Shown: positions 44,466 to 54,592, counted from the stretch's first letter. The stretch is DNA of 64,000 nucleotides from CAYJFG01 sp964369405 (GCA_964369405.1 CAYJGB010000009.1:20416-84415), one strand, 5' to 3'. The notes: generated from the letters alone by a model not told the origin. A program made the numbers and translations.

Positions 44466-45494
44466 CTATATCAATCTGATTTTCTCTCGTACTATATTTG
44501 CTCTAATTACATCTCTTTGTTCAGATGTCAAATTTTCGCCTTTACTAACCATAAGTGTTGCCGGTTGACAAATTGTCATAAGTTCATCAACATCACTATA
44601 ACTTAAATCTTTAATTTCCCCTAGAGATATGCCTAATCTAACATTTGATAACACTTTCATACATTCATCATTACTTAAAAGTCTAGCACTAAGTAAAATA
44701 CCTCTTGACCTGCTAATAATATCTAATAACTCGATATTTTTAGATTGATTTTCGCGAGCGTTATTCTCTTGTGTAATCAACTGACTAGTGATATTTTTCA
44801 GATTATCAATAGCAGTCTGTTCGCTAATGCCTAATGTAACTTGATTTGATAGTTGATACATTGAACCTTTTGACTGTGTTCCCTCTCCATATATTCCTCT
44901 CAAGACTAGTCCTAATTTAGATAAATTACTACTAATTCTATTTATAGCATTACTTTGTTTTAACGCTGGTAAATGTAGCATAACAGATGCTCTCATACCT
45001 GTCCCTAAGTTTGTAGGACATTGTGTTAAGAAACCTAACTCTGAATTAAACGCATAATTGAGTGCATTGTCTAATAGCACATCTAACTTATCTGCTGTTT
45101 TGTATGCATTCTCTAAGTCTAAACCTTTTGATAAAACTTGTATCCTTATATGGTCTTCCTCATTTATCATAATACTTATAGTTTCATCTTGTGTTAACAG
45201 TAAGTAACTTGCCTCTTTATCTGATGCAAAATCTGGGCTTATTATATGTCTTTCTACTAACGATATCGCCTCTACCTGTCTAAGACTGCTCATTTTAATC
45301 ACATTTAAACTATCAGCTATAGCACTGTTACTCTCTTTAAGTGCTTTTATTATTTTTTGTGCTATTTCCTCTTTTTGCTGTATATCTAACCTATTTGGAA
45401 AAGGATACTCTTTTATATTTCTTGCTAATCTAATCCTTGTACTAACTACTACATCTGAGTTGTTATTATTTTGCATATACCACTTTTGAGTCAT
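44466..45494 (-). CDS. mcsB: Protein arginine kinase McsB
   Basis: A 342-residue member of the guanido kinase family that phosphorylates arginines in proteins, targeting them to ClpCP and inactivating CtsR. Visible motifs: VSTRIRLARNIKEYPFP (ATP-binding), the EEDHIRIQ segment, LGFLTQCPTNLGTGMRASVMLHLPAL with the active-site cysteine, and RGIYGEGTQSKGSMYQLSNQ. It lies 3 bp after mcsA, whose product activates it. Confidence 0.96.
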   Translation of the reverse strand: MTQKWYMQNNNNSDVVVSTRIRLARNIKEYPFPNRLDIQQKEEIAQKIIKALKESNSAIADSLNVIKMSSLRQVEAISLVERHIISPDFASDKEASYLLLTQDETISIMINEEDHIRIQVLSKGLDLENAYKTADKLDVLLDNALNYAFNSELGFLTQCPTNLGTGMRASVMLHLPALKQSNAINRISSNLSKLGLVLRGIYGEGTQSKGSMYQLSNQVTLGISEQTAIDNLKNITSQLITQENNARENQSKNIELLDIISRSRGILLSARLLSNDECMKVLSNVRLGISLGEIKDLSYSDVDELMTICQPATLMVSKGENLTSEQRDVIRANIVREKIRLI

Positions 45495-45497
45495 CTC

Positions 45498-45992
45498 TTA
45501 GCCCTCCTTACTTTCTATCTCTTTTATAGTATCTCTAAGTTTTGCTGCTTTCTCAAACTCTTGATTTGCTACTGCTTGATTTAGTTCTGATTTTAACTTC
45601 TCTACTTCGTTTACTACTCTAAGTTCTTTGCTAGTAGCTCCTGTTATTTTTCCTACGTGTTTTGTATTCCCATGCATTTTTTTAATTGATGGATATAATT
45701 CCTCATAAAAAGTATCGTAACAGTTTGCACAACCCATTTTACCAGTTCTTGCAATATCAGAAAAAGACACTCCACATTTTTGACACATTGTAGCATTACT
45801 TCTAGGTGGTAACCCTGTGTTTAAAAAGCTTCCTAAAAAACTATTAAAATCAAGCGATGTACTAGAAAACAAATTATTATAACCTGCCTCATTTGCACAT
45901 TCCATACACATATGATATTGTGTAAATTCTCCGTTGACTATACTTTTAATATGAGTTGTAGCCTCATTTTTTTTACATATTTGACATAACAT
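45498..45992 (-). CDS. mcsA: McsA, activator of the arginine kinase McsB
   Basis: A 164-residue zinc-binding protein. It has four CxxC units (CQIC, CMEC, CQKC, CANC) for two zinc sites in the first two thirds, and a C-terminal UVR motif (LNQAVANQEFEKAAKLRDTIKEIE). McsA activates McsB and helps sense heat or thiol/metal stress. Second gene of the operon, 24 bp after ctsR. Confidence 0.93.
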   Translation of the reverse strand: MLCQICKKNEATTHIKSIVNGEFTQYHMCMECANEAGYNNLFSSTSLDFNSFLGSFLNTGLPPRSNATMCQKCGVSFSDIARTGKMGCANCYDTFYEELYPSIKKMHGNTKHVGKITGATSKELRVVNEVEKLKSELNQAVANQEFEKAAKLRDTIKEIESKEG

Positions 45993-46016
45993 AAAAAATC
46001 CTCCTTAATCGTTTTA

Positions 46017-46466
46017 TTATATTAAATTTAAAATCATATTTTTAAAAATTTTAGCTCTTGCAATATCTCTAAATTGTAATGGTATATCTCTATAAACCAC
46101 ATCATTAACAGCACTATTAAAAATATTTGCTTCTCTAGCAGTTAATAATCCTTTACTATGTAAACTTTGTAAAATCATTTTTGCTGTACTGTAATCTAAG
46201 CTTTGACCAATAGAATTTACTATATACATAATGTAAGAATTTTTATCTAAATTCAATTTAGTAATTCTAATATAGCCCCCACCACCACGTCTACTCTCCA
46301 CCAAGTATCCTTGTTCCTGAGTAAATCTTGAAGTAATAACATAATTAATTTGGCTAGGGACACAACCTAATGTTTGAGCAAGCTCATTTCTTTGAATTTC
46401 TGCAATACCATTTTCATTATTAAGTGTATTAATAATATATTCAGCAACAATATCACTCATACGCAT
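46017..46466 (-). CDS. ctsR: Transcriptional repressor CtsR
   Basis: A heat-shock repressor of clp genes, 149 residues from the ATG giving MRMSDIVAEYI, which is 8 bases after AGAGG; a second ATG two codons later is possible. It has the N-terminal winged HTH with the thermosensing glycine-rich wing (SRRGGGGYIRI) and the C-terminal domain that is inactivated by McsB. CtsR boxes overlap its own promoter, so the operon is autoregulated. Confidence 0.95.
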   Translation of the reverse strand: MRMSDIVAEYIINTLNNENGIAEIQRNELAQTLGCVPSQINYVITSRFTQEQGYLVESRRGGGGYIRITKLNLDKNSYIMYIVNSIGQSLDYSTAKMILQSLHSKGLLTAREANIFNSAVNDVVYRDIPLQFRDIARAKIFKNMILNLI

Positions 46467-46480
46467 TAAAATCACCTCTT

Positions 46481-46551
46481 TTTGACTTTTATTGACCTTA
46501 TAATAATTATACGTTTAAAGTCAATAAAAGTCAAAGTCAGTAAAAGTCAAA
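46481..46551 (-). promoter_or_regulatory. ctsR operon promoter with three CtsR boxes
   Basis: Minus-strand promoter TTGACT (46529-46534) and TATAAT (46506-46511), 17 bases apart. CtsR heptad repeats (RGTCAAN-NNN-RGTCAAA): AGTCAAT-AAA-AGTCAAA at 46519-46535 (plus, covering the -35), AGTCAGT-AAA-AGTCAAA at 46535-46551 (plus), and GGTCAAT-AAA-AGTCAAA at 46481-46497 (minus, just after the start site). Confidence 0.88.
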
Positions 46552-46695
46552 AATTCTTTTGTTTTATAATCTTTTCTTCCATTTTCTCTTTTTTTCTTTT
46601 TCTTCCTTATTTTTTCTATTTTTTATTTTTTACTAGTTTTTTTATTAAAAATATATTATAATTATTTTATACACTTTCTCTTTGGAGGTTGATTT

Positions 46696-47625
46696 ATGAA
46701 AATATCAGTTAACAACTTTTATAAAGTTACTTACTTTTTTGAACAAATAGAAAATTTTGATTTTTTTGATGACGCTATTAGTGTCGCTGTTGTTTCTCAA
46801 CAAGAATTACCTAAATTTTTAAAAACTTATTTCCCTGATGTTGTATTTCCTCGTAAAGATAAAAATTTACGTCTAACTAGAGCTTTAGAGTTTAATAAGT
46901 TTACTTACTGTTCTCTTAGTATTCCTTTAAAGAAAAAATATAAGCTTAAGCACAGTGCTAAGTTCTCAATACTAATTATGAACAATGCTTTAATATTTGT
47001 TACTCATAACGAACATTGCAAACAATTGCTAAAAAAATTCAATCTTCATAAAATGAAACAATCTTACTCTATTGAATTAATACTATACTTATTCTTTGAA
47101 AATGTTATTGAAAACGATTTAGTATTTTTAGAGGAATGTGAACGACGTTTAATGGCTTTAGAAGAGTTAGCATTTAATAAAGATGTAGAAAATTTTGATA
47201 GAGATTTAATCAATGTTAAAAGTCAACTCTTGTACTTGACGAGTTTTTACACTCAATTCACTGGGCTATTGATTAAATTAAAACATAACGATAAAAATTA
47301 CTTTACTAACACAAATTATTTTTCTCAAACTAACGAAAGATTAGCCTTGTTGTTAAACCTTTCTCAAATGCTTAAAGAACATTCTGTTCAAATAAAAGAT
47401 TTATATCAATCTCAAATAGATGCAAAACAAAATAACACTATGAAATTTTTGACTGCTGTTACTACTATCTTCCTACCTCTTACACTCATAGTTGGTTGGT
47501 ACGGTATGAACTTTGAACATATGCCTGAACTTTCGTGGCAATACGGATATTTAACTGTAATAGTCGCAAGTATAACAGTAGCTTCAATATGTATATTTAT
47601 ATTTAAAAAGAAAAATTGGTTTTAA
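46696..47625 (+). CDS. corA: CorA-like magnesium transporter
   Basis: A 309-residue CorA-family channel. A large cytoplasmic N-terminal domain with long helices (about 1-245) leads into two C-terminal membrane helices. The selectivity motif is YGMNFEHMPEL, between the helices (about 274-284), and a basic tail ends the protein. Transports Mg2+ and possibly Co2+/Ni2+. TTGGAGG ribosome site. Its stop codon overlaps the first bases of cruciform element B. Confidence 0.9.
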   Translation: MKISVNNFYKVTYFFEQIENFDFFDDAISVAVVSQQELPKFLKTYFPDVVFPRKDKNLRLTRALEFNKFTYCSLSIPLKKKYKLKHSAKFSILIMNNALIFVTHNEHCKQLLKKFNLHKMKQSYSIELILYLFFENVIENDLVFLEECERRLMALEELAFNKDVENFDRDLINVKSQLLYLTSFYTQFTGLLIKLKHNDKNYFTNTNYFSQTNERLALLLNLSQMLKEHSVQIKDLYQSQIDAKQNNTMKFLTAVTTIFLPLTLIVGWYGMNFEHMPELSWQYGYLTVIVASITVASICIFIFKKKNWF

Positions 47626-47754
47626 GGTCGCCTGTGCAAGCAAAAACGTATGTTTTTGCTTGCAAGAGGCACCAACTCTCTCATATTTCGTTATATGTTT
47701 GTGCTGGTGCCTCTTAAATTTTAAATCTCTGATTTAAAATTTACAGGCGACCTT
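47624..47754. repeat. Four-armed cruciform element, copy B
   Basis: 131 bp with an outer 12-bp stem AAGGTCGCCTGT/ACAGGCGACCTT (47624-47635 with 47743-47754). It encloses GCAAGCAAAAAC/GTTTTTGCTTGC (47636-47663), an 11-bp arm AAGAGGCACCA/TGGTGCCTCTT (47664-47674 with 47705-47715) and AAATTTTAAATC/GATTTAAAATTT (47716-47742). The central arm matches copy A in the same orientation, including GTTTGTG before the 3' arm, while the GC and AT side arms occur in the opposite order. It begins inside the corA stop codon. Confidence 0.85.
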
Positions 47755-47837
47755 GAAAACTAATAGTTCAATTAACTGTTTATTGCTAAACATTTAAACA
47801 AATTTAGTTGAATTTTACAATTATTCATTTTTTCTCT

Positions 47838-47866
47838 TGACACTTTACTGTAAAAAGTAGATAATT
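47838..47866 (+). promoter_or_regulatory. Promoter of the ACT/UPF0210 operon
   Basis: TTGACA (47838-47843) and GATAAT (47861-47866), 17 bases apart. Confidence 0.6.
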
Positions 47867-47901
47867 ATAACTAGAAATTAAATTTTTTGGAGGTCTTTTT
47901 T

Positions 47902-48171
47902 ATGCGTGCTTTTATAACTGTTATTGGTAAGGATACTGTCGGTATTTTAGCTAAAGTTTCTACTAAATGTAGCGAATACGATATTAATGTAACTGAGGTT
48001 ACTCAATCTGTACTTCAAGATATGTTTGCTATGATTATGTTTGTAGATATCACAAAATCAACTATAAGCATTTCGACTCTTTCTGACGAGATGACATCTC
48101 TAGGTGACAGCCTTGGATTAAAAATCCATGTAATGCATGAGGATATTTTTAACTCAATGCACAGAATATAA
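47902..48171 (+). CDS. ACT domain protein, UPF0237 family
   Basis: A single ACT domain of 89 residues (MRAFITVIGKDTVGILAKVST, then a second half rich in hydrophobic strands), of the small UPF0237 group related to the N-half of GcvR. Such domains usually bind an amino acid and act as regulators. The start is the ATG after TTGGAGG; an upstream in-frame TTG includes the ribosome site itself. It is paired with the UPF0210 gene 30 bp downstream, a conserved arrangement in Firmicutes. Confidence 0.88.
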   Translation: MRAFITVIGKDTVGILAKVSTKCSEYDINVTEVTQSVLQDMFAMIMFVDITKSTISISTLSDEMTSLGDSLGLKIHVMHEDIFNSMHRI

Positions 48172-48201
48172 TATATACTATTGAAAGAAGGATTTGTATT
48201 T

Positions 48202-49560
48202 ATGATTAATTCTCATGATATACTAGAAACTATAAATATGATAGATAATGAAAACCTAGACGTACGCACAATTACTATGGGGATTTCACTACTTGATTGT
48301 ATAGATAACGATATTGATAAAGCGTGTGTTAAAGTTTATGATAAAATTTGTAGATACGCTAAAGATTTAGTAAAAACTGGAGAAGATATAAGTAAGCAAT
48401 ATGGAATACCTATTATTAATAAAAGAATATCGGTAACACCAATTGCAATGCTAGCTGCTGCTTGTCCAACACAAAATCCTGTAAAGTTTGCAATTGCACT
48501 TGAAAAAGCTGCTAATACTGTAGGGGTTAACTTTATAGGTGGATATTCAGCATTAGTACAAAAAGGTTTTTCAGTTGGCGACTATGCACTAATCGAAAGC
48601 ATACCAGAAGCATTATCTGTAACTGACCATGTATGTTCATCTGTAAATATTGGTAGCACAAAAGCTGGTATAAATATGGACGCTGTTGCAAAAATGGGTA
48701 TAATAGTAAAAAAATCAGCTGAACTTACAGCAGATAGAGATTGTATAGGAGCTGCAAAACTAGTTGTATTTTGCAATGCACCAGATGATAACCCATTTAT
48801 GGCTGGAGCTTTTCATGGAGTTGGTGAGCCTGAGTGTGTAATAAATGTTGGTGTATCTGGACCAGGTGTTGTAAGGTCGGCATTATCAAAGCACCCAGAT
48901 TGTGATATAACAGAAGTAGCAAATATAATTAAGAAGACAGCTTTTAAAATAACAAGAGCAGGACAACTAGTAGCACAAGAAGCATCAAAAAGATTATGTG
49001 TACCATTTGGGATAGTAGATTTATCATTAGCACCTACACCAGCAGTTGGAGATAGTGTTGCATATATACTAGAAGAAATGGGACTAGAAACTTGTGGAGC
49101 ACATGGAACAACTGCAACACTAGCACTGCTAAACGATGCTGTAAAAAAAGGTGGTACAATGGCATCATCACACGTAGGAGGATTATCAGGAGCATTTATA
49201 CCAGTAACAGAAGATGCTGGAATGATAGCTGCTAGCGCGTGTGGCTGTTTAACACTTAATAAATTAGAAGCTATGACAGCTGTATGCAGTGTAGGACTTG
49301 ATATGATAAACATACCAGGAGATACAAGTGCAGATATAATATCAGCAATAATAGCAGACGAAGCCGCAATAGGTATGATAAACAGTAAAACAACAGCAGT
49401 AAGGCTTATACCAGCAATAGGAAAAGTAGCAGGTGACACATTAGAATTTGGTGGTCTGCTAGGTGGTGGACCTGTAATGCCAGTAAACACAGCATCGCCA
49501 TCAAAGTTCATAGCAAGAGGTGGCAGAATACCAGCACCACTACAAAGTCTAAAAAATTAA
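48202..49560 (+). CDS. UPF0210 (DUF711) family protein
   Basis: Start set at the ATG giving [14 protein letters not shown], after GAAGGA; 452 residues. It matches the UPF0210/DUF711 family across its length, including [72 protein letters not shown] and the C-terminal GGGPVMPVN. The fold is related to glycyl-radical enzymes of the PFL type but no radical glycine loop is evident. Biochemical role unknown; adjacency to an ACT protein suggests a link to amino-acid metabolism. Confidence 0.9.
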   Translation: MINSHDILETINMIDNENLDVRTITMGISLLDCIDNDIDKACVKVYDKICRYAKDLVKTGEDISKQYGIPIINKRISVTPIAMLAAACPTQNPVKFAIALEKAANTVGVNFIGGYSALVQKGFSVGDYALIESIPEALSVTDHVCSSVNIGSTKAGINMDAVAKMGIIVKKSAELTADRDCIGAAKLVVFCNAPDDNPFMAGAFHGVGEPECVINVGVSGPGVVRSALSKHPDCDITEVANIIKKTAFKITRAGQLVAQEASKRLCVPFGIVDLSLAPTPAVGDSVAYILEEMGLETCGAHGTTATLALLNDAVKKGGTMASSHVGGLSGAFIPVTEDAGMIAASACGCLTLNKLEAMTAVCSVGLDMINIPGDTSADIISAIIADEAAIGMINSKTTAVRLIPAIGKVAGDTLEFGGLLGGGPVMPVNTASPSKFIARGGRIPAPLQSLKN

Positions 49561-49683
49561 ACTAGTAGTAGCTATAACTTTATATTGATATATTATTAAA
49601 ATAAACATAAGAAAAAAATATATACTATAAGTATCTAGTTTAATTATAAATATAAAAATAATATTAATTTGGAGGTTCTTTTT

Positions 49684-49995
49684 ATGGAAGATATGTTGTC
49701 AAAGATTATCGAAATGGATCAAAAAGCATCTTCGCTTACAGAAGACGCACAAAAAGAAAAAGCACAGCTAGAAAAAGATATCATAAAAACTAAAGAAACA
49801 ATATATAACGACTATATCGAGAGAGCAAGAAAACGAATTGATATAAACGAAAAGACAGACATTGAGAATGCTAATAAAAAAACAGCTGAAATAAAAGCTA
49901 ATCAATCTGAAATAATAAAAAAACTAGAGGACTCTTACAGTAAAAACGGTGATATTTGGGTTAATGAAATTGTTAAAAGAGTTTTAACAAATTAA
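49684..49995 (+). CDS. V-type ATPase peripheral-stalk coiled-coil subunit (G/H type)
   Basis: A 103-residue, highly charged helical protein (MEDMLSKIIEMDQKASSLTEDA...), almost entirely coiled coil. The start is the ATG 7 bases after TTGGAGG. As first gene of the V-type ATPase operon it probably forms the peripheral stalk with subunit E. Sequence alone is low-complexity; the assignment rests on position and size. Confidence 0.78.
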   Translation: MEDMLSKIIEMDQKASSLTEDAQKEKAQLEKDIIKTKETIYNDYIERARKRIDINEKTDIENANKKTAEIKANQSEIIKKLEDSYSKNGDIWVNEIVKRVLTN

Positions 49996-50029
49996 AAAAT
50001 ATTACACCTAGGAAAGGGAGTGTTTTTTA

Positions 50030-51070
50030 TTGATTATTTCATATGCATCTAATGCAATATTATCTAAAGCACGTGCAATGTATGGAAAAAGACTAACTGA
50101 TAAAGATTATCAAAGTCTAGTTACTTGCTCAAGTGTGGCAGAAGTGCTATCTTATTTAAAAAGTCATACAAAATACTCTGCACTTTTAAACAGCATTAGC
50201 GAAAAAGATGTACACAGAGGCAGATTAGAACTAATACTAAAGCAACAACTCTTTTATGACTTTGCTTCGCTATGTAGGTATGAAATTTCAGCAGGAGAAC
50301 ATTTTTCGCAGTACATTATTATTAGAACTGAAATTGAACAAATACTCCATTACTTAATGCTATTTAATTCTGGAAAGTTAAACGAGTATATTTATGCTTT
50401 ACCTATGTATTTTGACAAACATACAAAGATTGATTTAAATGCACTATCAAGAACTGACAATTACGAAAAGTTTTTAACTGTTTTAGAAGGCACACCCTAT
50501 CACAGTATTTTATCAAAATACAAACCAGACGAGCACAACAATTTAGATATACCGACAATAGAAAACTCTTTGTATACCTATTTTTATAAAAAAGTTTTTT
50601 ATATAATTAATAATTATACTAAAGGTAACACTAAAAAAGAGCTTAACTATATATTTAACAATTATCTTGATTTATGTAACTTTGTACGTATATTAAGGCT
50701 TAAAAAATATTACAATATGACTGCTGATAAAATTAAGGAAAATCTACTTCCCTTTGGAACATTAAAAGATTATCAAATAGATAGTATGTGTAATGCGCCT
50801 CACTCTAAAGATGTTTTTGCTATTATGGAAAGTACAAGCAGTGGAAAAGTCATTTCTAATATGGAATATAACTTTGCTGGCGAAATTTCAAAAAGAGGAC
50901 GTTACAACTTAGGACGTAAAAACATTAGATTTTCAACTTCACCTACAATTGTAATGATGTCTTATATATTCTTAGAAGAAGCAGAACTTTCAAATGTAAT
51001 CAACATTATAGAAGGTGTAAGATATCAAGTAGATGAGGATACTATAAAAGCATTACTTGTTTACAAATAA
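50030..51070 (+). CDS. ntpC: V-type ATPase subunit C
   Basis: A 346-residue subunit C/d-type protein, the socket that couples the central rotor to the membrane ring. Typical all-helical content and the start SYASNAILSKARAMYGKRLTDKDY, with the RILRLKKYYNM segment near the middle, match the vATP-synt_AC39 family. TTG start after AAAGGGAG. Comes early in the operon, before subunit I. Confidence 0.88.
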   Translation: MIISYASNAILSKARAMYGKRLTDKDYQSLVTCSSVAEVLSYLKSHTKYSALLNSISEKDVHRGRLELILKQQLFYDFASLCRYEISAGEHFSQYIIIRTEIEQILHYLMLFNSGKLNEYIYALPMYFDKHTKIDLNALSRTDNYEKFLTVLEGTPYHSILSKYKPDEHNNLDIPTIENSLYTYFYKKVFYIINNYTKGNTKKELNYIFNNYLDLCNFVRILRLKKYYNMTADKIKENLLPFGTLKDYQIDSMCNAPHSKDVFAIMESTSSGKVISNMEYNFAGEISKRGRYNLGRKNIRFSTSPTIVMMSYIFLEEAELSNVINIIEGVRYQVDEDTIKALLVYK

Positions 51071-51099
51071 AACACACTCTTAGTTAAAGGAGGGTAACT

Positions 51100-53052
51100 A
51101 TGGCAATAGCTCCTATAAAATCAATAGCTATAATAGGTTTGATGTCTGAACTAGATAAAGTTGTTAAGTTTTGTGGTACATCAGGTTTTTTTCACCCTGA
51201 TGATGCATCAAATTTTTATTCTAAAACATCAAATTTTTCACAAGTAACAGACAAAAACCCATATAGTGACTTATTTGCAGAAATAAAAGATATTTTTGAC
51301 TTAGCATCCATACAGCCTTACGAAGTTGATATTGATGAATTTGTGGCAACACGTAAAGACCTTGCAAATTACACAGATATTTTAACATCTAATCTAGGCG
51401 CACTTATAATGAAAAAGTCAGAATGTGAACAGAAAATAGAACAATGTATGCGTGAAATTTCTGAAACAACTCACTTTTTAGGAGTAGATTTACAACTAGA
51501 TAAAATCGAGAATTGTAAATATATTAAAACAAATTTCGGTAGACTACCAATAGAAAGTTTCCAAAAGCTAGAGACCGATAACGATAACGATAACCCCTAT
51601 TTAATCTTTTTCCCATGTACTAGCGACAAAACGCACTATTGGGGTATGTACATTTCTCCTATTGATAAAAGCGAAGAAATAGACAGAATTTTTTCTAGTT
51701 TATATTTTGAGCATTACGAAATATCTAACCACGAAAGCAGCCCCGAAGAGCGATACGAAAAATTAAATAAAGATTTAGTAATATATAAGCAAGATTTAGA
51801 AAAAGCAACTTTAGACGTTGATAATTTTATCAAAAACAATATTGATGAATGTATGAAATATTACACTAAAATTGAGTATCTAAATATTTGTTACAATATA
51901 AAAAATTATGTATTAAAATATCATAATAACTTTATTCTTGTAGGTTGGATTCCACAAGAACACGAAAACGAGTTTACAAAAAAACTTTCTGAGATTAACA
52001 GTGTTGAGTTTACTTTAAGCGATGGAAAGTCAGAGATTAAACATTCCCCACCTGTAAAGCTTAAAAACAACTTTTTTGCTAAACCTTTTGAATTTTTTAT
52101 AGATATGTATGGCGTTCCTTGCTACAACGAAATTGACCCTACATTATTTGTATCAATCACTTTTACTATACTATTCGGTATTATGTTTGGCGATTTAGGA
52201 CAAGGTGTTTTCTTATCTATAGTAGGCTACTTTATGTGGAAATTCAAAGAAATGGCAATTGGTAAAATATTAATACCTTGTGGAATTTCCTCTGCTATAT
52301 TCGGCTTAGTTTATGGCTCGGTATTCGGTTTTGAACACGCTTTAGACCCTTTGTACCACGCTTTAGGTATGGCCCATAAACCAATAGAAGTTATGGAAAG
52401 TGCAACAACACTAATCTTAATGGCTATTGCAATTGGCGTTATCTTAATATTAATTGCTATGATACTAAACATATATTCAGCGCTCAGGCGAAAAGACTAC
52501 GAAACATCTGTATTTGGTGCAAGTGGTATAGCTGGTTTAGTTTTCTATAGCTCCCTTATCATTGGGCTAGTTTGTCAGCTAGCTTTATCAATTCCAATAA
52601 TGAATATCCCTTACATTATTTTCTTAATGATTTTACCTCTAACATTAATTCTATTTAGAGAACCATTAGGGCGACTTATGGGTAAAGAAGAAAACTGGAA
52701 ACCAGAAAAATGGGGAGATTATATAGTACAAAATATGTTTGAGCTTTTTGAAACACTTTTAAGTTATGTTACTAATACTATGTCTTTCCTTAGAGTAGGT
52801 GCTTTTGTACTTGTTCACGCTGGCATGATGCTAGTAGTATTTACTATATCTGACTTAGCTAATCAAATTGCTGGTTTCCCAGGTTATGTAGTTTGTGTGA
52901 TTTTTGGAAATCTTTTTGTAATTGCTTTAGAAGCATTACTAGTTTGTATTCAAGTTTTAAGACTTGAATATTACGAATTATTCAGCCGTTTTTATATAGG
53001 TGCTGGTAGAAAATTTGCTCCTGTTATGCTCGGCAAAAAAACTAATATATAA
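51100..53052 (+). CDS. ntpI: V-type ATPase subunit I (a-subunit)
   Basis: A 650-residue stator subunit. The soluble half (about 1-330) is helical; the membrane half (about 345-645) has about seven or eight helices. Landmarks are FVSITFTILFGIMFGDLGQGVFL, YGSVFGFE and SYVTNTMSFLRVGAFVLVHAGMM, where the essential arginine of the ion half-channel lies in SFLRVGAF. With subunit K it forms the ion path. AAAGGAGG ribosome site. Confidence 0.93.
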   Translation: MAIAPIKSIAIIGLMSELDKVVKFCGTSGFFHPDDASNFYSKTSNFSQVTDKNPYSDLFAEIKDIFDLASIQPYEVDIDEFVATRKDLANYTDILTSNLGALIMKKSECEQKIEQCMREISETTHFLGVDLQLDKIENCKYIKTNFGRLPIESFQKLETDNDNDNPYLIFFPCTSDKTHYWGMYISPIDKSEEIDRIFSSLYFEHYEISNHESSPEERYEKLNKDLVIYKQDLEKATLDVDNFIKNNIDECMKYYTKIEYLNICYNIKNYVLKYHNNFILVGWIPQEHENEFTKKLSEINSVEFTLSDGKSEIKHSPPVKLKNNFFAKPFEFFIDMYGVPCYNEIDPTLFVSITFTILFGIMFGDLGQGVFLSIVGYFMWKFKEMAIGKILIPCGISSAIFGLVYGSVFGFEHALDPLYHALGMAHKPIEVMESATTLILMAIAIGVILILIAMILNIYSALRRKDYETSVFGASGIAGLVFYSSLIIGLVCQLALSIPIMNIPYIIFLMILPLTLILFREPLGRLMGKEENWKPEKWGDYIVQNMFELFETLLSYVTNTMSFLRVGAFVLVHAGMMLVVFTISDLANQIAGFPGYVVCVIFGNLFVIALEALLVCIQVLRLEYYELFSRFYIGAGRKFAPVMLGKKTNI

Positions 53053-53105
53053 TCACACAGTAGTGATTAATATAAATTAATTTATTTTTTATGGAGGTTG
53101 TTTAA

Positions 53106-53525
<420 letters not shown>

Positions 53526-53570
53526 TGAAATAATAGTTAATACAAATCACATTAAGAAAATGGTGATAGT

Positions 53571-53879
53571 ATGAAATTCTACTTAATTAGCGATAATGTT
53601 GATACTCAAGTTGGTTTACGACTTGCAGGGATTGACGGAATAGTTATACATGAAGATGAAGAAGTTAGAAAAGCCTTAAAGGAAGCTATGGAGATGGAAG
53701 ATGTAAGCGTTATACTTATGACAGAACGTCTTATAAGTCTATGTCCTGAGCTTGTTTATGACTTAAAACTTAACAGACAACGCCCATTGATTGTAGAAAT
53801 ACCAGACAGGCATGGAAATGGACGTACAAAAGATTCAATAACAAAATATGTACAAGATGCTATAGGTGTTAAACTCTAA
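53571..53879 (+). CDS. ntpG: V-type ATPase subunit F
   Basis: A 102-residue central-shaft subunit with the family start KFYLISDNVDTQVGLRLAGIDG and the segment VSVILMTERLISLCP. It binds the D subunit and the catalytic head in the rotor. Ends 58 bp before the subunit E start. Confidence 0.92.
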   Translation: MKFYLISDNVDTQVGLRLAGIDGIVIHEDEEVRKALKEAMEMEDVSVILMTERLISLCPELVYDLKLNRQRPLIVEIPDRHGNGRTKDSITKYVQDAIGVKL

Positions 53880-53937
53880 CACCTATAGTATATCTAAATT
53901 TGAATATATCTACTATTCGGAGAGGAATGGTTATATT

Positions 53938-54537
53938 ATGATAAATACAGAAGAAAAAACAGATAACTTTTTGAAAGCTATTCAAAAATATGCTGACGAA
54001 CAAAAACACCAAATCGAGTCTGAAGTTGAGAAATTTAAAAAACAAGAACTTGAAAAAGCAAAAGAAGAAGGCTTAAAAGATGCATATGCATTAATACAAA
54101 AAGAACAAACTACTAGACGTGCAAAAATAACAAGAGAAACTGCGAGAGTTGAAAGTGAATGTAAAAAAACACTTTATCAAAAGCGTATAGAAATTACAAA
54201 AAACGTTTTTGACAAAGCGTTTAAAACTCTTTGTGATTACACTTTAACTAATGAATATATAGAAAACATAAAAACAAATGCTAAAGAATTAGCAACATCA
54301 TTACAAGGTCAAACTTGTGTTGTTACAATCAAACTAAAAGACGAGGGGCTTAAAGGAGATATAAGTGCTTGTTTTAATGGTTGTAATGTATCAATAAAAA
54401 CTGACAGTAATATTTTAATAGGTGGTTTTGCCGTTTTTTGCGAAGATAAAGGCATTTATATAGACAAAACACTTGACACTAAACTTTCTGACCAAAAAGA
54501 ATGGTTTTTTGAAAACTCTAATTTGAAAATAATCTAA
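53938..54537 (+). CDS. ntpE: V-type ATPase subunit E
   Basis: Peripheral-stalk subunit of 199 residues from the ATG giving MINTEEKTDNFLKAIQKYAD, preceded by GGAGAGG. The N-terminal half is a long charged coiled coil (about 5-110), the C-terminal half a globular domain with GGFAVFCEDKGIYIDKTLDTKL. It pairs with the small coiled-coil subunit encoded first in the operon. An upstream in-frame ATG at 53866 overlaps ntpG and lacks a ribosome site, so it is rejected. Confidence 0.88.
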   Translation: MINTEEKTDNFLKAIQKYADEQKHQIESEVEKFKKQELEKAKEEGLKDAYALIQKEQTTRRAKITRETARVESECKKTLYQKRIEITKNVFDKAFKTLCDYTLTNEYIENIKTNAKELATSLQGQTCVVTIKLKDEGLKGDISACFNGCNVSIKTDSNILIGGFAVFCEDKGIYIDKTLDTKLSDQKEWFFENSNLKII

Positions 54538-54592
54538 ATTTAAATATAAGCTTATATCCTGTGAATTTTCACAGTTTGAGAGGATTAATTTT

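Noticed and set aside
48813..49511. 232-residue frame antisense to the UPF0210 gene
   Set aside because: Antisense shadow of a well-supported coding gene, rich in Pro/Ser/Ala as expected from the opposite strand.
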